From Himantopus leucocephalus (lineage: Eukaryota; Chordata; Aves; Charadriiformes; Recurvirostridae), in NCBI GenBank assembly GCA_003993805.1, contig RSEF01000001.1, positions 64,298,093 to 64,362,092 on the forward strand: DNA of 64,000 nucleotides. The letters are read 5' to 3'. Numbering within the stretch: position 1 is the first letter of the stretch; the number at the start of each line of letters is the position of its first letter. Shown in pieces: positions 1 through 12,566 of the stretch. The position numbers and the translations under genes were made by a program. Under the pieces are notes generated by a model. That model made no database searches, was not told where the DNA came from, and saw only the letters and a list, made by a program, of their open reading frames with translations.

Positions 1-974
1 GGAGGTCATTAACAAAGGGGCACAGCTGATGTAATCAGGTTATGCATTAATGATCTATGGCCATATGTGACCAATATATGGTTGTAGGCATGCACTGGAA
101 AAGTAAGGAGTTCAAAGATTTCCGGGGGGAGAGAGAGCGTGGTGTCTGATAGTGCAAGTCCCTGACTAGGTACAGCAGGACTATGTGGTTGCAGAGCTGC
201 AGTACAAGGAACGTCCTGTTCACTGAAAACTGCTTGACCAAATGTCATTCTGACGACACAAGTTTTTAATATTTTCCAAAGTCTTTTACATAAGGTCATC
301 TCTGCATTTTTGGTGTAGTCCATGTCAAGCACGAGCAGGCTGCTCTTGAAGAGAAGGGGAGCCAGGAGTGGAGGTAGCATGGCAGGAGGGACAGTGGCCT
401 CACTGGCAAGACCATGGTCCTCCAGTACTGGAGCGAGGCAAGCAGAGCAAGTCTAGTGAGGGTAATCAGGATCAGTTACCAGTTCAGCAATCACCAGAAA
501 AGACCATAGTGACAAGGCAGGTCCAAAGCCAAACCAAGGAGTCAAATCAGCAAGGCAAGGTCAGGATCAGCAAGATACAAAGATCCATGTAAGTGTACTT
601 AAAGTATAGCTAAGGCAAGGACCAAGTGCAACAATTTGAACTTAATTACGGGTCTGGAAGCAAAGGAAAATGGCAGAGCCCTTGCTTGTTATCCTAGCTA
701 TTCAAGATTAGGATGCTCTACCTGCTTTGGAAATGCTGGTCTTCATCAGCGGTACAGGTTTTGTCCTGCTGCAGAAATGTTCCACAAACCATCAAGAACC
801 ACTCGTCTGACAGGGCTGGGTGTAGGCCCTCAGGTAGAAAAGAAAGAAGTGTAACCTACTTGGCTATCTTTATAGCCAAAGAACTTCACATATATATGTA
901 TCCATATGCATATTTGCATAAATGTATACACCTCATATATTCAAGGAGGTCATAGTATTATTCAGTTTGAAGCG
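1..974. other. Gene-free stretch at the left edge
   Basis: No gene is recognised. The longest frame (minus strand, 9-380, 123 codons) has no domain or splice context I recognise and overlaps other frames, so it is taken as chance. The interval 885-945 is AT-rich, with short ATAT and TGCATAT words that look like low-complexity DNA. Confidence 0.6.
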
Positions 975-1036
975 TCTTCGGGAGGTCGTCTAGTCAACCC
1001 TCAAAGTAGGGTTAACACTGAATTGAGACCAGGTTG
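975..1036 (-). mobile_element. CR1 LINE 3'-end fragment, reverse orientation
   Basis: Seen: a run 'ggaggtcgtctagtcaaccc' followed by 'caaagtagggttaacactg' and 'gaccaggttg'. Read on the minus strand this gives 'aacctggtc', then 'taaccctactttga', then 'gggttgactagacgacctcc'. That is the order of landmarks near the CR1 3' end: the 'cagcctgatcta' block, the 'ccctgctttgagcag' block, then the 'ggttggactagatgacctcc' block. The terminal 'attctatgattct' tail is not preserved. Only about 60 bp is clear, so the true limits are uncertain. It is an old, non-functional scrap. Confidence 0.6.
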
Positions 1037-4000
1037 TAATATACCCTCTGCTTTCCATTGGCAGGGTTGTCAGAAGGTAGGTAAAGATAGTTCACCTGCC
1101 AGCTCTTTAAATTTTGCATTTCCAGCAATTGTTTGTTCAGTGCAACTCCTTGGTCACCTGTAGAGCCCAAAACAAACAACAAAGTAGTTATTCTTCAGAA
1201 AAGCAAAGTTAAACTCTCCTTAGCAGCAGAAGAGCCATCCCGGGATTCTGCTCTGTGTTGTAGAAATGTTACCTGTCATTCAACTTGTCCTCTCCTTCTT
1301 GGCTTGTGCAAGGAAGGGGAAGTGAGGGGGGGAGGAAGGTGCCAGGCTGTGCGATATAGCTGATGAGATGAAAATGACCTTGTCGTCATCTGGATTCTGC
1401 TTTGAGCGATGCTGCGTATCCCTTGGAGGTGGATTAGGTTTCCACTGACAGGCTCTGGGAAATAGAATTTCCATTAGAATTAGGGGAAGAATATCTACTA
1501 GATAGATACAGCTCCTTATCTGCACCTTGTCTCCTTCTCAAACTGTGTGCTATCTCTCCTTCTCCTTGCCTGCTTTCACGGTTCCTCTGCTTGTCAGATT
1601 TGTCTTGCTCTCTTCACCTCTCCCTGGGCTCTTCCTGCAAAGATAAAAAAGTTGCTTTTGCCAGACGTGAAGTGCCATTGCTTGTCCTTCACTTTCTAAC
1701 TTCAACTTCCAAACAAGGGGCTTCTCCTGCTGCAAAATGACTGGACCAAGCAGCATGCAGGCTGTGCAAACCCACAATGTGCCTCCGTTTCCAGCAAGCC
1801 CAGCAAACTGCTAGTGAGACTTCTTGTCCTGAGATCATCCTTGCTCTCTACCCACCACCAGTAAGACTTCCTCAAGTGGGGCCAACAGGTAAATGCAATG
1901 AATTTGTACTTATATATCACACAGAAGTCCCAGCCTTGTTATACAAGGTCACTTAACACTTAAGCAGAAGAGGCCCTGAATCCTGAAGCTTTTCGCACTC
2001 TAATTGAGAGCTATACTGGAATAACAAGAGTGGCCACAAGTGCATAGGTGGCCATCACACAAATCTGTGTTCTTATTTTTGCAGTGTGTTTTTATTTTAC
2101 CTGTGAGAAGGGTGGTCAGTGTGCTGCACAGGTAGTTCTGGAACCAATTCTTTGAGAACCACTGTCCTTCCAAGCACCACTCCTTAAGGATAACTGTATA
2201 AAAAAATGATACCTTCTTTGAGAACCCGTCTCAACAGCCAGTGCCTGGGGACTGGTGCCCAGCATGATGGATACGCCATGACTGTTTCAAAGAGATTAAC
2301 TGTTCTAGACTGTTATATCCCATCCTTATTAAAAAAGTGATTATTTTCATAGATGTACTTTTACTGATTCAGGGGAAGAGCTAATGATACATCCTCCCCT
2401 ACCTATGATGTATCTTGTTTCTCTCATACATATTATATGACCAGAAGGTAACAAAAAAAAAACCAAAACACAAACAGCATTCATAGAATAACGGCACATT
2501 TGATATTACAGTCTATGGTTATACACGCTCTAGAGCAGAATGGGAAGTGAGAGGGAGTCTAGGAAAGGGAGAGAAAGGATATAGCATATTTAGCAGGAGG
2601 CAGAGCTCTGCTGACCATCCGTTTTGCTTCATCCTTGGCAGTGTTGGGAATAGCAGGCAAAGTCTGTAGAGGATCCCACAACACATAATGGAAACTTGAA
2701 TCAGATCCACTCTTCCTGCTCAAGGAGACTTTTACCAGTGAGGAGAATGGAGGCTCTACTCAACCCCAAATGGTGCTTTAATTCCTGGGAAAAAATAAAA
2801 ATTGTCACATCAACCTGCATCTCATTTGCAATGGCTTTTCCAAGCACGTCAGTAGATACCTCTGCAAATCATTGCATGGTTTAATGAGTTACATATAATA
2901 TCTATGGAGAGGGATGCTGAGAGACCCGGGATCTACACAGGACTGATATCCTGGATTTTAGATTAGGACATACTCATAATTATTTACTTCCCTGTTGGAC
3001 TCTTTTCACTAGGAATGCTCCTTGAGCATTGGATACTTTTTCCAAGTAAGAGCATTCTGCTGGCAACAAACCCAGGAAAAACTGATTTTAAAACAACACC
3101 CACACTGAACCTGAATGACTTAACCTTCAAAATTTCATGTAAAACAAAAGGTATTGTTTTTACTTCACAGCAAGCAAAGTACCAGTAAAAAATAAACCAT
3201 GCACTCTAATCCTGACTTTTGTAATAGGGCACTAAAATGCAAAAGAAAAAATAATGTCAAATGGAAAATGTTAATCTTCAATCAGGAAAGGGCCTGGGGA
3301 ACACTTCACACATATTTAAAAAATGAACTCACCTCTAAATTGACCCACTTTCTGAAACTTAGCTTTTGATCCATCAGCATTTCCAAAAGAAATATATGCT
3401 GGTAGAACATTTGCCGCCAGTCCTCCTTGAAATTGTTCTTGTGAGCAAGGTGACATCTGCACTCATATCCCCATGAAAGTCAGAGTGCATTCTCCAGCAC
3501 CACTGAGTGACAGTGTGAATTCTAAGACCTGTTTAATGGAGAACACCACACACCAGTTCGCTCCTTCACCTCCTACATGCACAGGACCCTCCAAAAGATC
3601 TGCTAGCTATGTTCAATAGAGTAGTGGGTTCCAGAATAGCAAATACCATTAGCATTACTACAAAACACAACATTTTCTGAAGCCTTCCTACTGGGATCGG
3701 GAACTCTAAGCATAGCAATAATTTTATAATGAATATCCACTCATGAATATTCATGCATGGTGATTCTGACAAGCTTGACAGTTATTTTGCATTTGTATTC
3801 TCCAGCCACAGGCAAAATAATGTCTACCCTCTCTCACATCCATATGTTTTCATGACTAAGATTCACTACTGCTTTACTATCACTGTCCTTCAACTCTTAT
3901 TCCACACTGAACTCTCAGAGTTGTCTTTTGAGAACTGTGGGTTCTCTGAGAAAAAAAGTAGTTTGAAGGATTACTGATGATACAAAAAGGTGGAAACTTG

Positions 4001-5867
4001 AAGGCAAAAGTACTTCCACGTGAGAGAGAACATTCAGGTAGTTCTGTGATAAAAGGGGATGCTGCATTAAACACATGGCATTGAAGCCTCCTTTCCAAAC
4101 ACAAGCCATATCACATTGCTTTCTTCTTTGCACGGCACCATTCAAAATTCATCGAAGTTTTCAGCTGGGAAAGCTTGCTAGCTTCTTTCTCCTTTACACG
4201 CATTTTTTCCCCTTCTCTGTTTCTCCAAAACAAGCATGGCTATACTGGGTTTGGTAATTGGCCCTTATCTCCTGGGAGCCTTTTCTATCAATAAGATACA
4301 ATTAGGAATGCCTGCTGGCCCTGCCTTGCAAAGGGAAACCAGCAACACCTGTGAGAGCATTACATACCATGTTCATAACAAGGCCTTGCATCATCAGCTA
4401 TATGGACTGAAGCAAATGCTGCAGAAAAAAATATCCACCAGGTCATTCATGCTGTAGACTTTCTCAATGTAGACATAAGTTTCAAGTATGGGTGTTTTAT
4501 GATGCTTGCTTTAACTGTAATGTTGTTCCCCCTTCCTCCAAAGTCCTCTTGGTAGCACAAGTTAATGGCTTATTTGGGAAGGAGAGACTATAATACTGTT
4601 TTTTAAGCACATGTAAATCCTTTCTCAGAAATGCATCCAATAAAGAAGAGAATTGAGCCATTATACAAATACCAGAGAGCTCATCTCAAAACTTACAGGC
4701 AGACCTTACAAATGAAGCAGAAGACTTACTTGTGACATGCTGAGAAGACACACCTGTCTCAGGATGCATTTATTGATTTGCTTTTGTGCTCAGAGGAGCA
4801 GGAGACTCCACTGTGCCTCTTGGCCATTTTCATTGTCTTGAATTCAAAGGGATGGAGTGTATGCTTAAAGCTGTGCACCTGGAGAAGGAATGCAAGAACA
4901 TATGGTGTTTGTAGGATTTTAGTGGGCAATGCTAACAGCAATGACATCTGTGGAGTACTTTTTACTTTGCAGCATTCCAGATCTTAAAGGTTGATGGGTC
5001 TTCCTGACAAGAGATTCCTTACGCATGGGAAGAGCCACCCAGTAGAGATCAGCCTTCATCATCTTCTTCTGCCACCTTTGAAGCCATGTGGTGGAGGCAA
5101 TGCATGTTGTGTTCTGGATACTTTTAACTTGTTCAAATTTTTTTTCAGTTGCAATAGACTACCAAAGCTCCCCAAGACTGTTAAAGCACAGGATGGTGTA
5201 ATCTTTGTTGCAGGGATAAGGAGAGAAAGGTGCAACCAGTCCTTTTGACTGCCTTAGAATATGAAAGGCACAAAAGAGTCTGGCTCAGTTAGCTGATTAA
5301 AGTGCCAGTCTCTCAAATGTGTTCTTATCCTGCAGATTTCCCCCAGAATTCAAAGTATGTCATAGTAGGCAAAAGCCCAGCAGTCCTGCAAGAGAGGATC
5401 TGTCACTTCTGAGAGATGGAAGTGTGTGGCTAAAAAGCAATACCAAGAATTACAGCCTAACATTATGACCTCATCTACAGTTTAAAATAGAATCTGAAGT
5501 AACACCAGGAGCATGCCCTTTCTCAAAGCAAGAGGTAAACAGAAGGACAAGATAAGTGCATTCTGTGTCAGAGCAAAAGGGTGTTGACAAGTATAACCCG
5601 GCCCTATGGACAATCTCTAGCATTGCTGATTTTTTGGAAAAGATTCAGTTGCTTATCCAGGAAAAATATCTTTGAGAGCTGCTATTGTGTTGGGATCTTG
5701 GTTAGAAGTGTTTTAACATGCAGGATAACTCTGAAAATGCAGAGCTGCTTCCCTTAGAATATACCATGAAGATGAAGAAGAGCTAAATGTTCTGCCCCCA
5801 CCGACCAACTCCAGGTTTTAGCCATGAAGTAGTGAAATAAAACGGAATTTCAGGGCACCATATCCTT
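1037..5867. other. Gene-free unique sequence
   Basis: No gene, RNA or repeat family is recognised. Open frames are all under about 85 codons and overlap each other on both strands. There are A-rich patches (for example 2452-2466) and otherwise ordinary non-coding composition. Nothing marks a promoter or an exon with convincing flanking splice sites. Confidence 0.55.
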
Positions 5868-6290
5868 GTCAGATGATAGGCTGAGAGAGTTGGGATTGTT
5901 CAGCCTGGAGAAGAGAAGGCTCTGGGGAGACCTTATAGTGTCCTTCCAGTACTTATACGAAAGATGGGGGCTTATACAAAAGATGGGGACAAACTTCTTA
6001 GCAGGCCCTGTAGTGAGAGGACAAGGGGTATTGGCTTTAAACTAAAAGAAGGTAGATTTAGGCTAGATATAAGGAAGAAATTTCGTACAATGAAGGTGGT
6101 GAAACACTGGAACAGGTTGCCTAGAGAGGTGATAGGTGACCCATCCCTGGAAACCTTTAAGGTCAGGTTGGATGGGGCTCTGAGGAACCTGATCTAGTTG
6201 AAGATGTCGCTGCTTATTGCAGGGGATGCTGGACTAGATGACCTTTAAAGGTCCCTTCCAACCCAAACTATTCTATGATTCTGATTCTGA
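5868..6290 (+). mobile_element. CR1 LINE, 5'-truncated copy with intact 3' end
   Basis: CR1 is the dominant avian LINE. It copies itself by target-primed reverse transcription and usually leaves short 3' fragments. Seen in order: 'gttcagcctggagaagagaa' (about 5899), 'aggaagaaatttcgtacaat' (6071), 'gaaacactggaacaggttgc' (6101), 'ggactagatgacctttaaag' (about 6231), 'gtcccttccaacccaaacta' and the tail 'attctatgattctgattctg'. This is the best preserved CR1 in the window and therefore probably the youngest. A 19-bp segment is tandemly duplicated inside it (5952-5970 and 5971-5989, two differences). The left edge is approximate because the copy is 5'-truncated. Confidence 0.93.
5964..6197 (+). pseudogene. 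CR1 ORF2 C-terminal remnant
   Basis: This is an open frame of 77 codons inside the CR1 copy. It contains 'RFRLDIRKKF', 'VVKHWNRLPREV' and 'SLETFKVRLDGAL', a segment I recognise as the extreme C-terminus of the CR1 ORF2 polyprotein, downstream of the reverse transcriptase. The rest of ORF2, including endonuclease and reverse transcriptase, is absent because the copy is 5'-truncated. The annotated ATG is therefore only the first methionine in the remnant, not a real start. The short tandem duplication just upstream lies in the same region. No function is expected. Gene predictors often report this tail in birds as an uncharacterised protein. Confidence 0.85.
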
Positions 6291-9200
6291 TTTTATGTAC
6301 ACAAGACCCCCAGGCCATGGAGGGGTAACTGCTGGACCTGAACCTCTTTATTTCTGTATGTGTCCCTTAGGAACATGCTTATGAGAGCTTGTCAATTCCA
6401 TCATCATTAAAGGTTGATAATGTTGTGACACTCCTGTCTCAGTATTTGTAAATCACGGTTCAGATTAACTTTGTCTTTCTGGCAGTGAAGAACAACTATA
6501 AATTTGGTTTAACTAGCCAGTCAACTTCAGCGTAGGGCTTGTTGCCTTATAGGAACAGCTCAAAACAGCCAGAGGACACTAAAGAATCTGGCCTTATATA
6601 TCATCTGAAAGAGTTGATTTAATGTCTGAGCCTAGCATGAGCACCAGTGCTATTAGATCCATCTCTGCTACCCTAAGGTTAAAGATATTACTATTACAGA
6701 TTCTGCCCGTGCAGATCTCCTTGAGACCAAGGCCTCCCTTGCTGCTGGGAGAGTTCAACAGCTCTTTTCCAAGTGCTAATATCAGACAGAGATTCAATAC
6801 AGAAAGCATCGAGGCCTCTGAATTCCCATTAATGGTTTGTGAAAATGCACAGTGCGGTCTGTGCACAGAATTATCTCAGCAAAGCCCACACTATGTTCTC
6901 CAAATATAGATTAATATCTTTTTCCTTTAAGAGGCAAATCACAGTGCATGAAAGCATGAATTGTTTTCAAAATGCAGTTTAGCTCAGTTCAATTCAATTC
7001 AATCAACCTGGTCTGAAACAAGAGTGCTTTGTGTGGGAGCCCAATGTGATGATTTATTTTATCCGTTACAATACTACAGACTGGAGTTTACATTGTGGGT
7101 TCTGCTTACTAGCACCACCTTTGCACGCCCTGGTCCAGGTTGCATATCAGGTTAGCATCATATTAGTATAAATCAGCCTCAGGCTTACTTAAGATCCATC
7201 TCATTAGGACAACTTCCGATAGGAAATCGCATTCTCCCTGTCTTCTTTCTTACTATCACCCTTTCTGTTCCCACGTGCCCCCTAAGCTAAGGAAGGTGCT
7301 GGAGGAGGAGGAGCCGGAGCCTGGCCAGCTGTGCAGCAGCTGGTGTTTGCAAGCCACGTTCTCATCAGCCAGGCTAGAAGTGGTGTACATTCTGTGCTAC
7401 ACAGTCTGCTCAGTACCCAAAAAATGATACCAGGGTTTCAATACCTAACAGAAAACAAAAGACTGAGACAAAATTGACCCAATAGCCCTCCTCAAAGAGG
7501 TTACATTTCTGACTGCAACCAGCCAGGATCTACTGCTTGCCGTTTTATCTAATTTCCATAAGCAGATAATTTTCTAGCAGACATAAAATTAAAAAAAAAA
7601 GTAACCCCAGTCTACACAATGCAGATTATTTCAAGTGTCAAAGTTTGAAGTCTTAAAGTGAAAGTTTTCACTGAGATCAGATGGTATCTGTGCAAGTCAG
7701 GAAAAGCAAATCCTGTCTAATCCACCGATAATTCCAATTATTTTATTTTGTTTCAAGAAGCTCTGTTGTTACATTTCACTGACAACAAATGCTGAGCAAG
7801 AATAAAATTGTCCCTGCCACAAGATATTTCACAAGATTTTGTGGTGTTTGTTTGTTGAAAGTTAAGGAAACCAAACAACATTTAAAGTGCTACATAAAAC
7901 AAATTCAGGGCTGTTATTTTTTTTGGTCAAAGCTTTTCTTGATATCATCAGAAGGTTTCATTTTTGATGTTGAATCTTTTTAAACTTGAATATAGCAAGC
8001 TTATGATTAATTTTTAAGATATAATAATTTAATGGTGTAGACCTATTTTATCATTATCACAGCTGAAATTTCTAACCAAAATAATAAGAAAATTAAAAAT
8101 TGCTTCAAAGTGAAACATAGGAATGTTACTGTACAAATAGACATTTTTTGCCTTATGGAAATGTCTTTTTATTCCCTGTCTTTCCCTCTGTCCCATTAGA
8201 CAATGTTCAAATCTGCATTTTCTAATGAGAAAACATTGGATCACAAAATTCCTGCTCAGCTCTGTCGATTAGGCTTTCATGCACATAGTTCAGTTTTGTC
8301 ACTTGAAAACTAAGATGTTTCCCCACCTCTACTATTCAGTTTTATCTTGCTGGGGAGATTAAAGGAGGGTAATGAGTCAGACAGGCAAGAGAAGGAGGAG
8401 TGGAAATAATTAAATATAATCATACAAATTTAACCCTATTTGCAGTGGGTTTTAAAATTCTGGTTCTGTACAGAATAGCATTTATTTCAGGATCATGTGT
8501 CCCAATAAAAATATGAATTAATTTATCTACCTACCCAGTCTGTGCTTTTCCTTTCTTTTTATTTTCATTTTGGTCAAAGGAAAAACATCACTGTAGCACA
8601 AATCAGGAATAAAAGCTGACAGATTAAAGCATGTTCAAACAAAATGCACCGGACAAAGTATTAGTAGTGAGCTTACATCTGGCACTATTTCCATATTATA
8701 CATCACAGCTTCTTGGAAATTAAACCATCTTTTTGATATATGTCCTTAAGCAGCAGAGCAGGAAAATGTTATATTAACCAGCATTTGCAGAAGTGCGAAA
8801 GATTGCTGGGGCAGCTTGGGGCAACGGCTAGTGCCGAATTTTGCTGAATAAAGTTGTAGAAAGGAGGCTACACTGCGTGGAAGCCTCCTGTGTAATCACT
8901 TTTGGCATCAGTTAACTTTTCCATTATCATCACTTCCAAACATCCTTTCAGCCTCTTTCTTCTAGACACAGAACTTCCTATTGTTTCCAATCCACTGCAA
9001 TTTTATGTCGTGCTGCTCTGAACAAATGTGAAATCAATGCTGTGTTTTTCATCTTGTATGCTTCTTTTTGTTGGGCATCAGCAAAACTAACATCAATGCC
9101 AGTGTGGGTCACCCTTATTTAAAATATGCACCACTTAGGAATTGTACTAAGCTCTGTAAAAGGGGTGGAGAATATTAGCCTGGAGGTGGTAAACACATTG

Positions 9201-9710
9201 GAGCATCATCTGAGTGCAATTAAATAGCACTATTAATACTTCAGAAGTCACTCCACACCAGACCAGACTAGGAGAAATACTGCAGTGAGCACCAGACAGG
9301 CTCCAAAGTCCCTCAAATTGTGCTATGGCACCTAAAATAGATTAAAATATAGAGTGAAGAATAGATATTTATGGTAGTTACTGTCACCTGAAAACCTTCT
9401 ACTCCATACTTGTCCTTGGCTTTTAGGCACTTTCCTGGACATCATCAGCCACTTAATGGCATGGGAGAAGACCCAGCAGCAACTGCCCTTCTAGTGGCAA
9501 CCAGAGTGCAGGGCATCTTTCAACAGCCTTAAGACAAACCTCATGTCGCCCAGCCAGCCTAACTGAATTTACTGCACAGCAGATGCCTAGCATCTTCCAA
9601 AATAGAAAGAAGCACTCTTGTGGCTTTTTTTCCTTTTAGGCCCTGTTTGGCAGGGGGGTTAGGCAGTTTCTGTGAGGTCCATTAGTGAGTTTTATCATTC
9701 CTGCCATCTT
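6291..9710. other. Gene-free unique sequence
   Basis: No gene or repeat family is recognised. Open frames reach only 95 codons (6622-6909) and are mirrored by frames on the other strand. The stretch 7900-8600 is AT-rich with many homeodomain-like TAAT words. A short inverted repeat, AGGAGGCT at 8862-8869 and AGCCTCCT at 8882-8889 with a 12-base spacer, could form a small hairpin. I cannot assign a role. Confidence 0.5.
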
Positions 9711-9790
9711 GTCTTTTTTCCTTTTTTTTTCCTTTCTTTTTTTTTCCTTTCTTTTTTTTTTCCTTTCTTTTTTTTTTCTTTTTACTTTCT
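9711..9790. repeat. Polypyrimidine low-complexity tract
   Basis: About 80 bases of almost pure C/T on the + strand. It is built from repeated blocks of the form CCTTTC plus a run of 9-11 T, with a period near 15-17 bases. It is a simple-sequence tract, probably length-variable between individuals and hard to assemble. Confidence 0.9.
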
Positions 9791-10862
9791 AGATTCATAA
9801 TTTGACTTTTGTTGACACGCAAAGCTCTGAGTGCTTGTTATCCTGTCCAGATTCTCACTTTGTCTCTCTAACAAACACATACACATACACCTTTTTAATA
9901 TACTTTGCTTCTACACTGACACTCCCTTCACATAACATGAAATAATGACTTCGTCCACTCAGCTTCGATTTCTACTACTTTTTCTTCTTCCTCCTTCTCT
10001 CCAATTCTGAAACCCCATTCCTGAGAAGGCCACAGACTAAGGACCTCCAACCTTCTTTTTTTGCTTTCTGTGTAGGAAGAAACCTCGATGTGCCAGTTAA
10101 CACTTTCCCAACTGTTCTCCAGGTGGGGAAGCTACCAAATTCAGCTCCACTCTGAGGAGGCAGGTTTATACAGTTTTCAACTCCCCATTAACATTATTGT
10201 ACTTTATGCTAATCACATGCTATTGGCAGGCATCATATCTGTCATGTTTACTATAGAATAGTAGAAAAGAGAAAACACTCTTCCCTGATTTACAGGATAT
10301 TGAATATACCTGAAATTTAATCAAGAACACATTTGTAATGAGACTGAAAATGGCCTGTCAAATACTGGCTGATGATTTCTTAATTAAAAACAATAATAAA
10401 TCTTCTATATGAGAGGTAAGAATTTTTTATTAAGGTATCAGTGTGGGATTACACAGAATACATGAGAAAAAGAAAGGAAGCAAGCTGCCAAAAAAACACA
10501 GAACAAACAGAAAAATCCTCATCTTCATTCTATTTTTAAAAACACGTATGAATATCAATCTAAAAGCGATAAACCGGCCATGAACAGTACATTGGAATGA
10601 CTACCCAAAAAATTACTGAACTAATATTACCATTCCTGGCTTTTGTTTTTCTTGCCTTGCTCCAGCAAGATGCAAGCCCAGTGGCAGCCCTCCTTTTACA
10701 GCTATTGACTTAGTCCTTTTAAGAGTAAAGTGTTCCTAACATTCTCCCAAAGACTGAAAATCGCAGTAAAGTCCAAACTACTTAATTCAAGCAAGAAAAA
10801 ACCTCTAGGTAGATTGCACCAGTCTTTAACATGCTGTCCATGGAACTGATCACAATTATTAA
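9791..10862. other. Gene-free unique sequence, left flank of the LTR
   Basis: No gene is recognised. The sequence is AT-rich and has no long frame outside the LTR boundary. The last five bases (10858-10862, ATTAA) are the left copy of the target-site duplication of the adjoining LTR. Confidence 0.55.
10858..10862. repeat. Target-site duplication, left copy
   Basis: ATTAA lies immediately before the LTR boundary and is repeated exactly at 11465-11469, immediately after the other boundary. A 5-bp duplication is what integrases of many endogenous retroviruses leave, and it fixes both ends of the element. Confidence 0.85.
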
Positions 10863-11464
10863 TGTTGTGCTTAACCCCAGCAGGCAGATAAGCCCCGCAC
10901 AGTTGCTCACTGACGCCCCGCACAGTTGCTCACTGACTCCCCGCAATGGAATGGGGAAGAGAATTGGAAGGGTAAGAGTGTGAAAACTCATGGGTTGATA
11001 CATAGACAGTGTAATAGGTAAAGCAAAAGCTGCTCATGCAAGCAAAGCAAAATGTGGGGTTTGTTCACTGCTTCTCATTGGCAGGCAGATGTTTAGCTAT
11101 GTCCAGAAAAGCAAGGCTTCATTGTGCATAACATGCTTGTCTTTGGGAAGACAAATGCCATCACTCCAGATGCCCCCCCTTCCTTCTTCTACCCTCAGCT
11201 TTTATTGCTGAGCATGATGTCATATGGTATGGAATATCCCTTTGGTCAGTTGGGGTCAGCTGTCCCGGCTGTGTCGCCTCCCAGCTTCTTGTGCACTCCC
11301 AGCCTACCCTGTGAAGAGCAGAAAAGGCCTTGAGGTTATGTAAGCACCGTTCAGCAATAGTTAACGCACTGGTGTGTTATCAATACTGTTTTCATCACAA
11401 ATCCAGAACATAGCACCACACAAGCTACTAGGAAGTTAACTCTACCCCAGCCAAAACCAGAACA
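10863..11464 (-). mobile_element. Solo LTR of an avian endogenous retrovirus-like element
   Basis: On the minus strand the element starts TGTTCTGGTTTTGGCTGGGG and continues with 'agagttaacttcctagtagc'. This agrees with a common bird LTR family whose members begin TG..CTGGTTT and end with 'ctggggttaa' plus a CA terminus. On the plus strand the end is tgttgtgcttaacccc. The centre carries 'ccataccatatgacatcatg' (minus strand), also typical of the family, followed by AATAAAA at 11206-11200 in the place of a TATA box. It is flanked by exact 5-bp duplications (ATTAA). No gag, pol or env sequence lies beside it, so it is a solo LTR left by recombination. Length is 602 bp. Family membership is from memory. 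Confidence 0.88.
10892..10937. repeat. 23-bp perfect tandem duplication inside the LTR
   Basis: Two identical 23-base units lie back to back at 10892-10914 and 10915-10937 (each begins GCCCCGCACAG and ends CTCACTGAC). A third partial unit (TCCCCGC) follows. The duplication arose within the R/U5-like end of the minus-strand LTR, probably by replication slippage. Because the copies are identical it postdates much of the decay of the element. Confidence 0.95.
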
Positions 11465-11469
11465 ATTAA
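11465..11469. repeat. Target-site duplication, right copy
   Basis: ATTAA directly abuts the LTR and is identical to 10858-10862. Confidence 0.85.
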
Positions 11470-12127
11470 TTAGCTCTTATCCTTGCACCCAACGGATGAC
11501 AATGTTACTTATTTATCTTTCCCACAGATGGCTGCTCAAACACGTACATTTTCGCAAAAGAAAAATGCCTAGTTTTGACTATGCTTCCCATAAAAATCTA
11601 ATCTGGACCCCACCAGGGCTGTTCTGTTGCACAAGCAAAACCACAATATACAGCTAAGAGTTTTCATACACAGCTGATTCAATTTTACAGCTACCATAAA
11701 AGTGCCACAAACATGGGCTGTGCATGTTGAAACAAGAGTCCCCAGCCCTCTGTCTCCTCATCCATACCCCGGTACAATTTATACAGGGTAGGTATTGCGA
11801 GCTTCCATTTTGAGCAGTCCTCTAGACTATAGCATAACCTGCAGAACCAAGTAGCTCTTTTTGATTATCTAGCCCCAGATGTATCCAAACACCATAAAGG
11901 AGCAAAACTGGGGGCATACACACCTCCTTACGCTGTGTCCTGGTTTCTGTAGGAATGGAATCCATCCACATTGTCCAAATGAAAGCTCTGGTATATATCA
12001 GGCAGCTCTCCAAGCTGGATGATGTGGAGACTGGGATCTCAGGACACATCAAAATCCCCGTCTCCTGCAGAGCCTTCTCATTGCCTCTTCTGTTTTGAAG
12101 GTAGATACTACCTTGGGCACACTCAGG
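11470..12127. other. Gene-free unique sequence between LTR and CR1 pair
   Basis: No gene or repeat is recognised. A minus-strand frame of 76 codons (11822-12052) has no recognisable feature. Confidence 0.5.
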
Positions 12128-12566
12128 AGATTGAGAGGAATATTCACTACCCTTTTATTTGGCTGTCCTGATTCTGCATCTAGAGCACTGTGTCCAGTTC
12201 TGGATCCTCTGTTACGAGAGAGAGTGAAAACTAGAGCAAGTTTAGCAGAGTGTTATGAAGATGGCTAGATGGATGGATGGAACATGCTGTATGCGAGCAG
12301 ACAGATGTAGCTGGATTTCTTCAACCTGGAGAAGACATGGTAGAAAGGGATTTAATTTCTGCCTGCTACAACTGAAAGTGGATTTATGCGGAAGATGGAG
12401 CCCATCTCTGAGGTCCACAGCAAAAATAAAAGAAACAATGATCAAAAGTCTCAGCAAAAGTAAATCTGACTGGATATAAGGAGAAAAATCTTCATTGTGA
12501 GTGTGGTTAAGCACTGGAACAGGGGCCCAGAGAGGCTATGGACTCTCCATAACCAAACTGGAGAAC
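12128..12566 (+). mobile_element. Old CR1 LINE fragment (first of a head-to-tail pair)
   Basis: Recognised landmarks in CR1 order: 'gcactgtgtccagttctgga' (about 12185), 'ttcttcaacctggagaagac' (12317), 'ataaggagaaaaatcttcat' (about 12475), 'gtggttaagcactggaacag' (about 12503), 'gcccagagaggctatggact' and 'ctccataaccaaactggaga'. The 3' tail with the 'tctatgattct' repeats is missing. The copy is heavily mutated: a GATG microsatellite has grown at 12262-12279 and the frame is broken throughout. Limits are approximate. Confidence 0.82.
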
